A model generated the notes under the pieces. It had not been told where the DNA came from and ran no database searches. It worked only from the letters and a program-made list of their open reading frames with translations. From positions 1-64,000 of the forward strand of contig VXRC01000004.1 of assembly GCA_009838645.1 (NCBI GenBank): a stretch of 64,000 bases of DNA. The letters run 5' to 3'. Position numbers and translations under genes: made by a program. The first letter of the stretch is position 1. Each line of letters begins with the position of its first letter. This stretch comes from Gemmatimonadota bacterium. Lineage in GTDB: Bacteria; JAAXHH01. Shown piece after piece: positions 51,401 to 59,445 of this stretch.

Positions 51401-51550
51401 CGTCGTCCATACCGTGACGGTCGGTATCTCGAGGGGCGGCAGCAGGTTGACGGGCAGGCGGGTAAGCGCGATGATCCCGATGAGAACGGCGGCGCACGTA
51501 AGGCAGCACGTGGCTACCGGCCGACGAACGGCGATCTGGGGAAGATTCAT
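48434..51550 (-). CDS. RND efflux transporter, inner-membrane pump 1
   Basis: This 1038-residue RND pump, a paralog of the one downstream, would act as one half of a hetero-oligomeric or alternative pump, as in MdtBC. It has the opening NLPQIAVRRPVATCCLTCAA and VNLLPPLEIPTVTVWTTW, the proton-relay helix GIGMLVDNAIISVENIVRHR, and the C-terminal VGIVVNDAILKVDFIVRAE with FGTGGELGMPLARTLIGG. It starts 18 bases after the last propeller gene ends. No TolC-type outer-membrane channel is encoded in the window, so it must rely on one elsewhere. Confidence 0.93.
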   Translation of the reverse strand: MNLPQIAVRRPVATCCLTCAAVLIGIIALTRLPVNLLPPLEIPTVTVWTTWTDTPPEIVAREITEPIESALRNLPGAMQVRSISREGESLVTVELDWGADLQSTLLTARERLDTQRFLLPAESDRPVLLDTDPDRAPMMGLVLESGTRNDDGATSSLQRLAEQVLRPRLEQLPEVARASIVGGARPEVQINIDPARLAAFGLSLDLVQDVLNASNRDLPAGLMRRGNYRYTLRIDGAFRSLDDMRATVLATRPDGALIRVRDVATVRMGEQDRRGAVLFDGTPAIGVLVQKTADANLLAASEAVNALVRQYNVEFPDVSLTVAFDQATFVRGSIRNALTALAGGGVLALIVLLAWFRSFRYAIPVALTMPVAVIAAFAVFDATGVGLNIMSIGGLALGIGMLVDNAIISVENIVRHRETDPDVQSAAGNGAAEVALPMAASTLTTVAVFLPMALTPGVAGQLFRDQALAVTASLILSWTAALTLLPALVARWSRRATARRARQPASLYGTYRRAVDAAINHPVRGLILLLGFALIAGFIGRNLPRSFYPEVDQGVFWMDLSLVSGTSLETTVERARTLSALALTIPGVRHTLTTAGAAGAAFVPGTAPGATRLETARVQVFLDEEQPDTPAVMAALRYSIPPGMQSQVDLKPPVSALSSILGGRQPDLSIRLHMDKRTADPVDSDQRRMSETAEFIRSLLFESMLPLADITLRGVDLRPSYRIDIDARLAARLDVKPEGIAETLRTYLGGRTATHLDRTDERIPIVLHGRSQDDTDIRDLLDLAVDTLNGPIPLRVLATIEPVEVAGEILRMDQAPMVIVDVDIASDDLVGVADRVRDLMAQEGLADNRFNGHYVEFTGTHQTLRTAYRSLLVSLLFSIVVVLLILAAQFESLRLPWIIIAVIPLALAGSVYVLTLLGESLNIITWIGAIVLVGIVVNDAILKVDFIVRAERDGLSRRDAIHEAGRRRLRPILMTTVTTICGVLPLALGFGTGGELGMPLARTLIGGLILGSGLTLFVVPILYSLFARPSTSGTAESR

Positions 51551-51568
51551 GATCGGTCCCGTTCCGGC

Positions 51569-52552
51569 TCAGTTTCTCAACTGGTAGACCACGATACTGG
51601 GATTGAGTTCCCCTTCTTCCACGGGGGACGTGTCGATGGCGTACAGATCATCGCCGTCGGCGTGGTCAAAATGAAGGGTTGACTCGATATCCATCTGGAT
51701 GAGCGTTCCGTCTCTTCCGAACAGGTCGATATGCCGGACGCGGGTATTGTCCGGACCGTTTCTGTCCCGCTGTACGAGCACGAAATCACCGACGACCAGA
51801 GGTCGAAACATACGGGTCGATCTATTCAACTCTTCCGACGCAGTCTCCCTACTCGTAATCACCATGGGATAGTATCCTGGCGGTTCGGCTGCATACGTCG
51901 CGACGATACTGCCATCCCATTCCATATCGTACACCTGGTAGGTCTTGACGGATGAGTATAGAATGCGGCCTTCCGGGGTGAGCGACATGTGCAGGAACGA
52001 GCCTCCCATCCGGACCGGAATGGGCGGATCCGGCGGCCAGGGCCGGCTGCCCATATCGTGACTCTTGTTGCCTTTCGAGTCGTACACTGTAAGCAGCGAT
52101 TCGCCCATGAGGGAACTCACGGCGCAGCGTTCTTCACTTCCGCAAATGATGTTATCCGGTCCGGGCCTGTCGATTCGGAACGAAGCCTGGTGGACTCCGT
52201 CCAGGTTGAATGTTGACACACGGAAGTTTTCCTTGTCGAATACCACGATGCGGTCGTCGAATACCGTAACATTCTGAGGTTTCGACATCTCCCCCGGTCC
52301 GGATCCCTCCTGGCCGATACGACGGATCATCTTCCCGCTCGGATCCGTTACCCAGACCGTATGCTGCTGCCAGTCTGGCAGGTAGAAGTTCCCTACTCCG
52401 TCCCGGGCGAGATCGGAGATTTGACCAACGAATTCATTCCCCAGATCGATAGGGATCTCTCGCACTTTTTCGATAGTGTAGTTCTGGGCCGCAGCCGGGG
52501 TGGTCCATTGTTGAAGAAGCATTGCTGCCAGGAGTAGTAATACGTATCTCAT
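51569..52552 (-). CDS. Secreted 6-bladed beta-propeller, paralog 1 of 5 (nearest the pumps)
   Basis: This 327-residue protein has a signal peptide (RYVLLLLAAMLLQQWTTPAAA) and a 6-bladed beta-propeller of the NHL/DUF5128-like type found in FCB-group bacteria. The array's shared signatures appear: FYLPDWQQHTVWVTDPSGK, RRIGQEGSGPGEMSKP, YSSVKTYQVYDMEWDGS and the C-terminal AIDTSPVEEGELNPSIVVYQL. GGAGGAG stands seven bases before the ATG at 52552. It is 44 bases from paralog 2 and 18 bases from pump 1, so it is in the pump operon. Function is unknown; propellers of this kind may bind ligands in the periplasm. Confidence 0.88.
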   Translation of the reverse strand: MRYVLLLLAAMLLQQWTTPAAAQNYTIEKVREIPIDLGNEFVGQISDLARDGVGNFYLPDWQQHTVWVTDPSGKMIRRIGQEGSGPGEMSKPQNVTVFDDRIVVFDKENFRVSTFNLDGVHQASFRIDRPGPDNIICGSEERCAVSSLMGESLLTVYDSKGNKSHDMGSRPWPPDPPIPVRMGGSFLHMSLTPEGRILYSSVKTYQVYDMEWDGSIVATYAAEPPGYYPMVITSRETASEELNRSTRMFRPLVVGDFVLVQRDRNGPDNTRVRHIDLFGRDGTLIQMDIESTLHFDHADGDDLYAIDTSPVEEGELNPSIVVYQLRN

Positions 52553-52596
52553 AAAGAAGCTCCTCCAGATGACTCGATCGCATGGATCAATCACAG

Positions 52597-53592
52597 CTAT
52601 TCTGACCCGCCGCTCAATCGGTAGACCACGATATGCGGATTGGGTTCACCTTCTTCAACAGGTGCTGTATCGATGCCGTACAGGGTTCGTTCTTCGGCAT
52701 AGACGAAAGTGAAGGGTATTTCGATTCCGAGTTGTAACACGTTGCCGTCCTGAACAAACAGATCGCCGCGTATTCTTGATTCACCCCCCTCTACGGGAAG
52801 GCTTCTTTGAACTAATACGTGGTCCCCAAATTGCAATGGCCGTCCTATCCAAGACCAGTAGATGCTCATACTGAATCCACCTAGATCAGGGGTAACAGAA
52901 AATGGAACGTAACCGGGAGGTTCCGCCGAATAGGTTGCCAGCACCGTGCCATCCCAATGCAGTCTCGACACTACGTAACGTTTCACCGGCGAATACAGCA
53001 CGTCTCCATTCGGTGTGCCGGATACATGTTGGAACAACTGATAGGATCCGCCGATGACCCCGACGGGCCTGGCCTCCGCCTCACGGCTGCCGCCATCGTA
53101 AAGCTTCGCGCCATCGGTGTCGTAAACCGTGAAAAATGACGGAGCCAGCACAGAAGAAACAGCGATGTGGCCATCGTCGTTTATCAACATACCTGTCGAT
53201 AGGTACACATCGATTCGATGGCTGGAGAGATGCTGTCCAGAAATGGAAAAAGCGGAGATTCTGTCGTTGTCGTTGTCGAGCACGAAAACCTTACCGTCGT
53301 GCAACGCCACACTGCGGGGATTGGTCAGTTCGCCCGGTCCCCTTCCCGCCTGCCCGATTTTCCGAATCAACCTGCCCTGAGGGGCCACCACCCAGACCGT
53401 ATGCTGTTGCCAGTCGGGCAGGTAGAAATTACCCTCTGCGTCCCGGGTCAGATCAGCGATTTCTCCGACGATTTCATCACCCAGATCAAGCGGAATCTCC
53501 GATTCCTTTACGATTGTGAATCCTTGTGCGGAAACATCAATACAAAAAGCCGTGACCAGGCTGAAAAGCAATGTAAGTACTATACTTTTCAT
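52597..53592 (-). CDS. Secreted 6-bladed beta-propeller, paralog 2 of 5
   Basis: This 331-residue protein has a signal peptide (SIVLTLLFSLVTAFCIDVSA) and the same array signatures: FYLPDWQQHTVWVVAPQGR, RKIGQAGRGPGELTNP, YSPVKRYVVSRLHWDGTVLA and GIDTAPVEEGEPNPHIVVYRL (partly quoted). The ATG at 53592 has TGAGG six bases upstream; the ATG at 53598 is too close to that site. This gene diverges from paralogs 4 and 5 mainly in the middle blades. It lies between paralogs 1 and 3 with gaps of 44 and 45 bases. Confidence 0.87.
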   Translation of the reverse strand: MKSIVLTLLFSLVTAFCIDVSAQGFTIVKESEIPLDLGDEIVGEIADLTRDAEGNFYLPDWQQHTVWVVAPQGRLIRKIGQAGRGPGELTNPRSVALHDGKVFVLDNDNDRISAFSISGQHLSSHRIDVYLSTGMLINDDGHIAVSSVLAPSFFTVYDTDGAKLYDGGSREAEARPVGVIGGSYQLFQHVSGTPNGDVLYSPVKRYVVSRLHWDGTVLATYSAEPPGYVPFSVTPDLGGFSMSIYWSWIGRPLQFGDHVLVQRSLPVEGGESRIRGDLFVQDGNVLQLGIEIPFTFVYAEERTLYGIDTAPVEEGEPNPHIVVYRLSGGSE

Positions 53593-53637
53593 TGGCATGC
53601 CTCATTGGTGTTTCGATGCTGGTTATTCTTGTAAATA

Positions 53638-54618
53638 TCACTCACCCCCGACTAAACGGTAGACCACGATATTCGGGTTGTCCTCCCCTTCTTCTACGGG
53701 CGCGGTATCGATCCCATAACACTTGTCGCCATCGGAGTAGAAAAACACCATTGGCAGTTCGATCCCGGTCTGCACGATGGTTCCGTCATCGGTGAAGATA
53801 TCTCCGAAAAGTCCGTATACACCGCTTGTGTCTTTCCCCTGTCTTTGGACGAGAACATGACCGCTGACATACAGGGGCCGGAACAGCGGAGTAAAGGTAA
53901 CCAGCTTTTGAGGAGGTGCGTCAGGAAACGGACTATATCCGTAAGGGTCCGCACTGTATGTATCGAGTATCGAACCGTCCCAATCGAGGCGAAACACCTC
54001 GTATCTCTTGACCGTAGAATTGAGGATGAGGCCGTCAGCAGCTTGCGACACATGGTGAAAGTTCATTCGAATGGGCATGATCAGCAGGCCACCGACGCCG
54101 GTATCGGGCGTGCCGATTTCACGTACAATCGTACCGGCCATGTCAAAAACCGTAAAATGTGGTTTGTCCGTTGCGTAACTCACAGCGATCATCCCACCGC
54201 CGCCGACCAACAGTCCGCTGGGTGGCAGTACAGGGGCGATGCGAAAGTCCGACAGGTACGTTCCGTCCTGTGTGAAGATCTTCACGCGGTTGTCGCCCGT
54301 ATCGAGGACGACAACCTTATCCTCGAAAACGGCCACACTTCTTGGTTCCACCAACTCTCCAGGTCCGGTTCCTCCTCGACCCAAACGTTGGGAGATAACA
54401 CCCGACGACTCAGCTACCCAGATCGTATGTTGCCCGTAGTCTGAAAGAAAAAACCGGCCATCGGCATCCATGACCATGTCCGAAACACCGCCGACAATGT
54501 CATCATCCAGAAGCAGTGGGATTTCACGCACCTTTTCAACGGTGTAGGTCTGTCCAATGGATGGACCTGCCGAAGCAAGTAAAAGGTATGCGATGGCGAA
54601 GGCTGCGATGTGTCTCAC
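53638..54618 (-). CDS. Secreted 6-bladed beta-propeller, paralog 3 of 5
   Basis: This 326-residue protein begins with GTG at 54618, seven bases after AGGAAGG. A signal peptide (AAFAIAYLLLASAGPSIG) and the propeller signatures FFLSDYGQHTIWVAESSG, QRLGRGGTGPGELVEP, NSTVKRYEVFRLDWDGSILD and GIDTAPVEEGEDNPNIVVYRL (partly quoted) are present. The conserved W in DWQQHTVW is replaced (DYGQHTIW), so this copy is the most diverged. The gap to paralog 4 is the largest in the array (121 bases) and holds no convincing promoter. Confidence 0.86.
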   Translation of the reverse strand: MRHIAAFAIAYLLLASAGPSIGQTYTVEKVREIPLLLDDDIVGGVSDMVMDADGRFFLSDYGQHTIWVAESSGVISQRLGRGGTGPGELVEPRSVAVFEDKVVVLDTGDNRVKIFTQDGTYLSDFRIAPVLPPSGLLVGGGGMIAVSYATDKPHFTVFDMAGTIVREIGTPDTGVGGLLIMPIRMNFHHVSQAADGLILNSTVKRYEVFRLDWDGSILDTYSADPYGYSPFPDAPPQKLVTFTPLFRPLYVSGHVLVQRQGKDTSGVYGLFGDIFTDDGTIVQTGIELPMVFFYSDGDKCYGIDTAPVEEGEDNPNIVVYRLVGGE

Positions 54619-54739
54619 TGCATTACCTTCCTATTCGTGCTGACTGATTGGGTACGGTTTCCCGCTTAAGTTTATGGTTGGAGAACTGGCGGCCAGGAGT
54701 CTCCGAGTGGAATGCAACAGCAAGCCAATTCGAGGTGGG

Positions 54740-55732
54740 TCATCGGCCGTTTACTTCCGTCAGCCGGTACACCACGATATACGGATTGTCCGCTCCTTCA
54801 TCCAAGGGCGTCGTGTCGATGCCATAAAGGAGATCGTCATCCACCGCGTAAAACTGATAAGGCAGTTCCATGGCCAACTGTACCGGTGCGCCATCCATGG
54901 TGAACAGATCGCCGAAGTACTCTATGCCACTTTCCAAATCCACCTTTTTGCGTTGTACCAGAACGTGATCACCAATGGCCAACGGACGCAGAATCGGTGT
55001 CCAGGTCTTCAAGATGTCGCTGATCTTTGGGAACTGAACGCCGGACGGAAATACGAGTTTTCCGTATCCAGGGGAATCGGCCTCATATTCCGCGAGTACG
55101 GTACCATCCCACTTCATTCTGAGTACGGGGTATTCCTTAACCGTGGAGTACAGAATGTGACCGGCCGATGTCTGGTTGAAATGCTGATCCCCCATCATTG
55201 TAAAAACCGACTGATCCGGTACTCTTTCACCTCTACTTCCTACAACACTTCCATCCATATCATAAACCGTGAAAAGTGTTGGCTCCCAGAGAGAATTTAC
55301 CGCTATGCGGCCGTCTTTACTCGCCAGAATCCCAGTTGCCATAAAGTAGTCAATTCGGAAGTCGTCTACATACGTGCCATCCATCGTGAAAACCACTACC
55401 CGACTGTTACCTTTGTCGAGCACGATGACTTTGTCTTCGTATACAGTTGTTCCACTCGGCAAGTTCAGTTCACCCGGACCGGCTCCTTCCCGGCCCAAAC
55501 GCCGGATCAATCTGCCTTTGGTATCACACATCCAGACCGTATTCTGCTGAAAGTCGGTCAAGTAGAACCGACCGGCGGTGTCCTGAATTAGATCTCCGAT
55601 TTGTCCGGCAATCTCATCACCCAGATCCAGGGGAATGTCGCTGGTTTTCTCGAAGGAGAAGGTCTGGGCGGAAACGTCCGAAACGGGTATCAGAGCCAAC
55701 CCGGTCACAAGGACAGCAGCAACCAACTTCAT
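54740..55732 (-). CDS. Secreted 6-bladed beta-propeller, paralog 4 of 5
   Basis: This 330-residue protein has a signal peptide (KLVAAVLVTGLALIPVSDVSA) and the array signatures FYLTDFQQNTVWMCDTKGR, RRLGREGAGPGELNLP, YSTVKEYPVLRMKWDGTVLA and GIDTTPLDEGADNPYIVVYRL (partly quoted). GGGAG stands eight bases before the ATG. In its central blades it is nearly identical to paralog 5 (NSLWEPTLFTVYDMDG, YSTVKEYPVLRMKWDG), pointing to a recent duplication or gene conversion between the two. Confidence 0.87.
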   Translation of the reverse strand: MKLVAAVLVTGLALIPVSDVSAQTFSFEKTSDIPLDLGDEIAGQIGDLIQDTAGRFYLTDFQQNTVWMCDTKGRLIRRLGREGAGPGELNLPSGTTVYEDKVIVLDKGNSRVVVFTMDGTYVDDFRIDYFMATGILASKDGRIAVNSLWEPTLFTVYDMDGSVVGSRGERVPDQSVFTMMGDQHFNQTSAGHILYSTVKEYPVLRMKWDGTVLAEYEADSPGYGKLVFPSGVQFPKISDILKTWTPILRPLAIGDHVLVQRKKVDLESGIEYFGDLFTMDGAPVQLAMELPYQFYAVDDDLLYGIDTTPLDEGADNPYIVVYRLTEVNGR

Positions 55733-55823
55733 ACATTGATCTCCCTATTTGGTTCGGAGCGATTGACTACAACGGTTTCCCTATCGGGCGGTATCGGAAA
55801 CTTAACAGCACGAATTCACCCAA

Positions 55824-56810
55824 CTACAGTTCACCCAGCCGGTACACCACGATATGCGGATTGTCCTCCCCCTCATCCATGGGCGTGGAGTCGATGCCAA
55901 AGAGGAGATCGCCATCCACCGCGTAGAACTGAAGGGCCAGTTCCAAGGCCAACTGTATCGGTTCGCCGTCCATGGTGAACAGATCGCCGTAGTATTTCGG
56001 TGGACCTTTCTCCCAATCTTCCTTCTTCCGCTGCGCGAGTACGCAATCAGAGACAATGAGGGCACGTAGTATGGGCGTCCAGGTTTTCATGATCTCCCTG
56101 TGGTTTAGAAACAAGGCACCGGACGGATAGGTAAGCTTTCCGTAACCAGGGGAATCGGCCTCGTAGGTCGCGAGAACGGTACCGTCCCACTTCATTCTTA
56201 ACACAGGGTATTCCTTGACCGTGGAGTACAGGATATGACCTTCCGGTGTCTGACTTAAATGCTGATCACCAATGGCATAACCAACAGCCTGGTCCGGCAC
56301 TCTTTCACCTCGGCTGCCAATGATCCCGCCATCCATATCGTAAACCGTGAAAAGCGTTGGCTCCCAGAGAGAATTAACCGCGATCCGGCCATCCTTGCTA
56401 ACCAGGATCCCCGAAGTCATTTGGAAGTCCAACCTGAAGTCGTTTGAATAGGTCCCATCCTTCTTGAATATCATTACCCGGCCATTGCCGGTATCCAGCA
56501 CGATAACCTTGTCTTCAAATACAGCGGTTCCGGTGGGATGCTGCAACTCGCCGGGACCGGCTCCCTCCCGCCCGACACGTCGGACCAGCTTGCCCTTTGA
56601 GTCACATATCCAGACGGTATGCTGCTGCCAGTCCGTCAGGTAGAACCGTCCGTCCGTGTCCAGAAACAGATCTGAGATTAGTCCGACAAACTCATCTCCA
56701 AGCTGAAGCGGGATTGCTCTTACTTTCTCGATCGCGAATGGCTGGGCATCTGCTGTACCTAAAGCAGCCGTGAAAACAAATGTTGATACGACGGAGATTA
56801 GCCTTTTCAG
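55824..56810 (-). CDS. Secreted 6-bladed beta-propeller, paralog 5 of 5, probable CTG start
   Basis: This protein of about 328 residues has no ATG, GTG or TTG in frame upstream of base 56546, yet the frame is open and homologous to its paralogs well beyond that point. Reading up to CTG at 56810 yields a signal peptide aligned with the others (KRLISVVSTFVFTAALGTADA), then PFAIEKVRAIPLQLGDEFVG, LTDWQQHTVWICDSKGKLVR and GREGAGPGELQHPTGTAVF. AAGGTG lies eight bases before the CTG. Starting at the TTG at 56546 would remove the signal peptide and first blade. It is either a rare CTG initiator or a copy with a damaged start. It is 64 bases after the adaptor gene. Confidence 0.8.
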   Translation of the reverse strand: MKRLISVVSTFVFTAALGTADAQPFAIEKVRAIPLQLGDEFVGLISDLFLDTDGRFYLTDWQQHTVWICDSKGKLVRRVGREGAGPGELQHPTGTAVFEDKVIVLDTGNGRVMIFKKDGTYSNDFRLDFQMTSGILVSKDGRIAVNSLWEPTLFTVYDMDGGIIGSRGERVPDQAVGYAIGDQHLSQTPEGHILYSTVKEYPVLRMKWDGTVLATYEADSPGYGKLTYPSGALFLNHREIMKTWTPILRALIVSDCVLAQRKKEDWEKGPPKYYGDLFTMDGEPIQLALELALQFYAVDGDLLFGIDSTPMDEGEDNPHIVVYRLGEL

Positions 56811-56874
56811 ATTGAAATCACCTTTCTTCAGGAATACACTTTCTGCAGAAATACACGTGCATTAGCCAGGCGCC

Positions 56875-58110
56875 TCATTCCCTCAGCCGTACCCGGACCG
56901 GTACGTCGTGGGCCAGCGTGATGTTGCCGGTGACGGCCACCGTGTCGCCCTCGCTGACCCCGGAGGTCACCTCTCTCCAGGCGTCGCCTTCCTGCCCCAG
57001 GGTGACGTAGGACCATTGGGCCCTTCCGCCTTGAACGACAAACACAAGCGTGCGTTCGTCGCGGCTGACGATGGCTTCGTCCGGTACGGCGATCCGGTTT
57101 TCGTATGAAGTGCCCTCGATGAGCACCTCGGCGAACATGCCGGGTTTGAGCCGCCCGCCCGGGTTGGCCAGTTCCGCTTCGACGATGGCCGTTCCGCTCT
57201 CTTCGTCGACGGTGGGGTGTATGCGGGAGATCCTGCCTTCGAAGAACTCGCCGGGCCACGTGGTGACGCTGATGCGTATTCCGTGTCCGACACCGACGGC
57301 GCCCAGGTCACTTTCGAGCACGGCAGCTCTGACGCGTACCCTGGAGATGTCGATCAGTTCGAAACAGGTCTCTCCCGAGCCGACCTGCTGTCCTTCCTCT
57401 ACCAGTCTTTCTGCGATGATGCCCGAAAACGGAGCATGGACGGAGGTCTGCTCGAGTTCCCACCACACGCGGGCATGTTCTACTTCGGCCAGGATGAGTC
57501 CCGTGTTCTGCGCAATGAGATCCAGCCGTCGTGATCCACTGAGCAATTCCGCGGCATCCAGGTTCCTTTGCGCCGACTTCAGTTCCCCGGCATCGATTTC
57601 GCCAAGCTCGAAGGCCTGACGAGCCTTTGCCAGTGCATCGCGTTCACGTATCACCCAGGTTGTGTCCGAATTCAGGACGGCGGTAGTGTCCATGACGTAC
57701 ACGGCATAGTCGATCCGCTTGTCCAGCAGATCCGCTTCCGCTTTCTCGACACTCAGTTTGAACGGCGCTTCGTCCAGGCGCAGCAGCAGGTCGCCTTCCT
57801 TGACGCGATCGCCCTCGCGCACCAGGACTTTCAATGCCATGCCCGAGACGCCGGTGCTCAACTCGGTACGCCGGTGGGCTATGAGGCGGCCTGATGCGAC
57901 GATCGAACGGGTCAGTGTGCGGGGGCTTACCACCACGGCTTCGACCGGGAAGGGCTGCACGGTGTTTTCGGATGCATTTTCTTCGGCAGCCCCTTCGGCA
58001 ACCCCCTCGGCGGCTTCCTCCCCGGGATCTGCCGTGCACGCACTCAGGAAGGCTGTGAAGGTAACGACGACCGCAACTAAGATAGCGAAGGTTGTTACTC
58101 GTATTTTCAC
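56875..58110 (-). CDS. RND efflux periplasmic adaptor (HlyD/MFP family) lipoprotein
   Basis: This 411-residue membrane-fusion protein links the RND pump to an outer-membrane channel. It starts at GTG 58110 with a lipoprotein signal (TFAILVAVVVTFTAFLSAC, lipobox at Cys25) and a Glu/Ala-rich linker. Lipoyl-like halves are split by an alpha-helical hairpin: TELSTGVSGMALKVLVREGD then AEADLLDKRIDYAVYVMD and KARQAFELGEIDAGELKSAQ, and TSVHAPFSGIIAERLVEEG; the barrel (ESGTAIVEAELANPGGRLKPG) and C-terminal domain follow. It heads the operon; the promoter candidate at 58208 is weak. Confidence 0.92.
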   Translation of the reverse strand: MKIRVTTFAILVAVVVTFTAFLSACTADPGEEAAEGVAEGAAEENASENTVQPFPVEAVVVSPRTLTRSIVASGRLIAHRRTELSTGVSGMALKVLVREGDRVKEGDLLLRLDEAPFKLSVEKAEADLLDKRIDYAVYVMDTTAVLNSDTTWVIRERDALAKARQAFELGEIDAGELKSAQRNLDAAELLSGSRRLDLIAQNTGLILAEVEHARVWWELEQTSVHAPFSGIIAERLVEEGQQVGSGETCFELIDISRVRVRAAVLESDLGAVGVGHGIRISVTTWPGEFFEGRISRIHPTVDEESGTAIVEAELANPGGRLKPGMFAEVLIEGTSYENRIAVPDEAIVSRDERTLVFVVQGGRAQWSYVTLGQEGDAWREVTSGVSEGDTVAVTGNITLAHDVPVRVRLRE

Positions 58111-58179
58111 AGGTATTCGTCCTTGAGGATCGGACCATCAAAACAGGGTCGGTCCATTAACAAATCGGGAACCATCAAA

Positions 58180-58208
58180 TCGTTACCGTTTTCAAATATT
58201 TCTGTCAA
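58180..58208 (-). promoter_or_regulatory. Weak promoter candidate for the RND/propeller operon
   Basis: Minus-strand TTGACA (58208-58203) is perfect, but the hexamer 17 bases downstream, TAACGA (58185-58180), matches poorly. Transcription could instead continue from the sixth propeller gene, 144 bases upstream. Confidence 0.35.
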
Positions 58209-58254
58209 GCCGCAAAGCACCGTGCTTCAACCAGGCAAGTGGTTGAGAACGGGC

Positions 58255-59283
58255 CTATAAATCGTCGAGAGACCGTCTCAGGGTGTAGACGGCCACCGAT
58301 GGATTCGCCTGGTCATCCGACGGTTCCAGCAGCATGTAGAGCCGATCGCCGCGGGAGAACAGCGCACCGGGCGCCATTTTGTAATCCGGCAATTGGATAT
58401 CTTCCGCGATCGGGTTGAGGTCTGAATCGTAGAGGGCAAGGTACGCGCCTGAATAACCGGGTGCTGCGAACACCACGGCCAGGCCCCTGTCGCCGATCCG
58501 CAGGATCTGAAGGATATGGCTCCATTGGTCATGGTACTCGTCAAGACGGGGAATGTCGTTCAGGATACGTACGTCGAATTGCTCCGGCGGTGGGACATAG
58601 TGCGCCGACCGGCCTTGAATCGAGTCGACTAGGACGCCATCCAGCGAATACTTCGAAAGGGTGTACTCGTAAGGCGATATGGTGTAGAGGAATCCCCCCG
58701 ATATCACCACGCCCCCGCCCGCTGATCTGGCCGCTTCATTGTGGTTTTCTGACTGAGGCGCAAACCTTCGCAAAAGCTGGCCCTGATCGTCCAGTTCGCA
58801 CACCAGTTCAGAGGGATGGGTGGACCAGTAACCGTACAGCCGGCCCTCTTCGGAGTAATCGATTTCATCCAGGAGCTCCGATACCGGAATGGAACTGACG
58901 AAGCGGTATGATCCGTCATAGCAGGATATACGGGACATCATGCTGTCGTACAGGTACAGATTCCCGTTGTGGGAGGCTATCGAGACCGGATTGCGGTACT
59001 CTCCCGGGCCATCGCCCGGTCCGCCGATCATGCCCTTGCCCGCCCCGGATCTGTCGTAGATCCCCGCACGGGGCGTGATATCCAGTATGATGATGTCTCC
59101 ACCTGCGGTTACCGTGGCGATTCGGGGGAGTGGTCCAATGAGAAACTCGTCGCGCGAATCCAGCACTATTTGTGACTCTTCCTGGAAAACGTCCTCGAAA
59201 ACGAGCGTTCTGGCCTCCGCGCAACCCGTCAACCACACCGGAAACACGGTCGAGACGGCGAACATCATCAATACAGAATACAT
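58255..59283 (-). CDS. Lipoprotein 6-bladed beta-propeller (sixth, divergent copy)
   Basis: This 342-residue protein is a lipoprotein (hydrophobic LMMFAVSTVFPVWLTGC, lipobox Cys) with a beta-propeller that keeps only part of the array signatures: GGPGDGPGEYRNPVSIA in place of GPGEL, YLYDSMMSRISCYDG, and the C-terminal LEPSDDQANPSVAVYTL, equivalent to the EEGExNPxIVVYRL end. It lies upstream of the adaptor in the same direction but is clearly older than the five tandem copies. The start at 59283 fits the lipoprotein signal; an ATG at 59310 is possible. Confidence 0.8.
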   Translation of the reverse strand: MYSVLMMFAVSTVFPVWLTGCAEARTLVFEDVFQEESQIVLDSRDEFLIGPLPRIATVTAGGDIIILDITPRAGIYDRSGAGKGMIGGPGDGPGEYRNPVSIASHNGNLYLYDSMMSRISCYDGSYRFVSSIPVSELLDEIDYSEEGRLYGYWSTHPSELVCELDDQGQLLRRFAPQSENHNEAARSAGGGVVISGGFLYTISPYEYTLSKYSLDGVLVDSIQGRSAHYVPPPEQFDVRILNDIPRLDEYHDQWSHILQILRIGDRGLAVVFAAPGYSGAYLALYDSDLNPIAEDIQLPDYKMAPGALFSRGDRLYMLLEPSDDQANPSVAVYTLRRSLDDL

Positions 59284-59445
59284 AGGGGTCACCCGGAATG
59301 ATCCGTTCATATGATGCCAAGCCTAAGGTATCAGACAACAAAATACAAAGAATCACCGCCATCAATAGGGTATCACCCTACTTAAAGCGCATGATCTCGC
59401 GTTACGAATTGATGAGAACGGGTGTGTGTTAGCCAGGATGCCGGA

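Noticed and set aside
55824-56546. Truncated 240-residue propeller starting at TTG 56546
   Set aside because: The residue at that TTG is the conserved Leu of the GPGEL blade motif, and homologous sequence with a signal peptide continues upstream in frame to CTG at 56810.
45360-58110. TolC-type outer-membrane channel as part of the RND operon
   Set aside because: No frame with outer-membrane efflux protein repeats was found on either strand; all frames are accounted for by adaptor, propellers and pumps.
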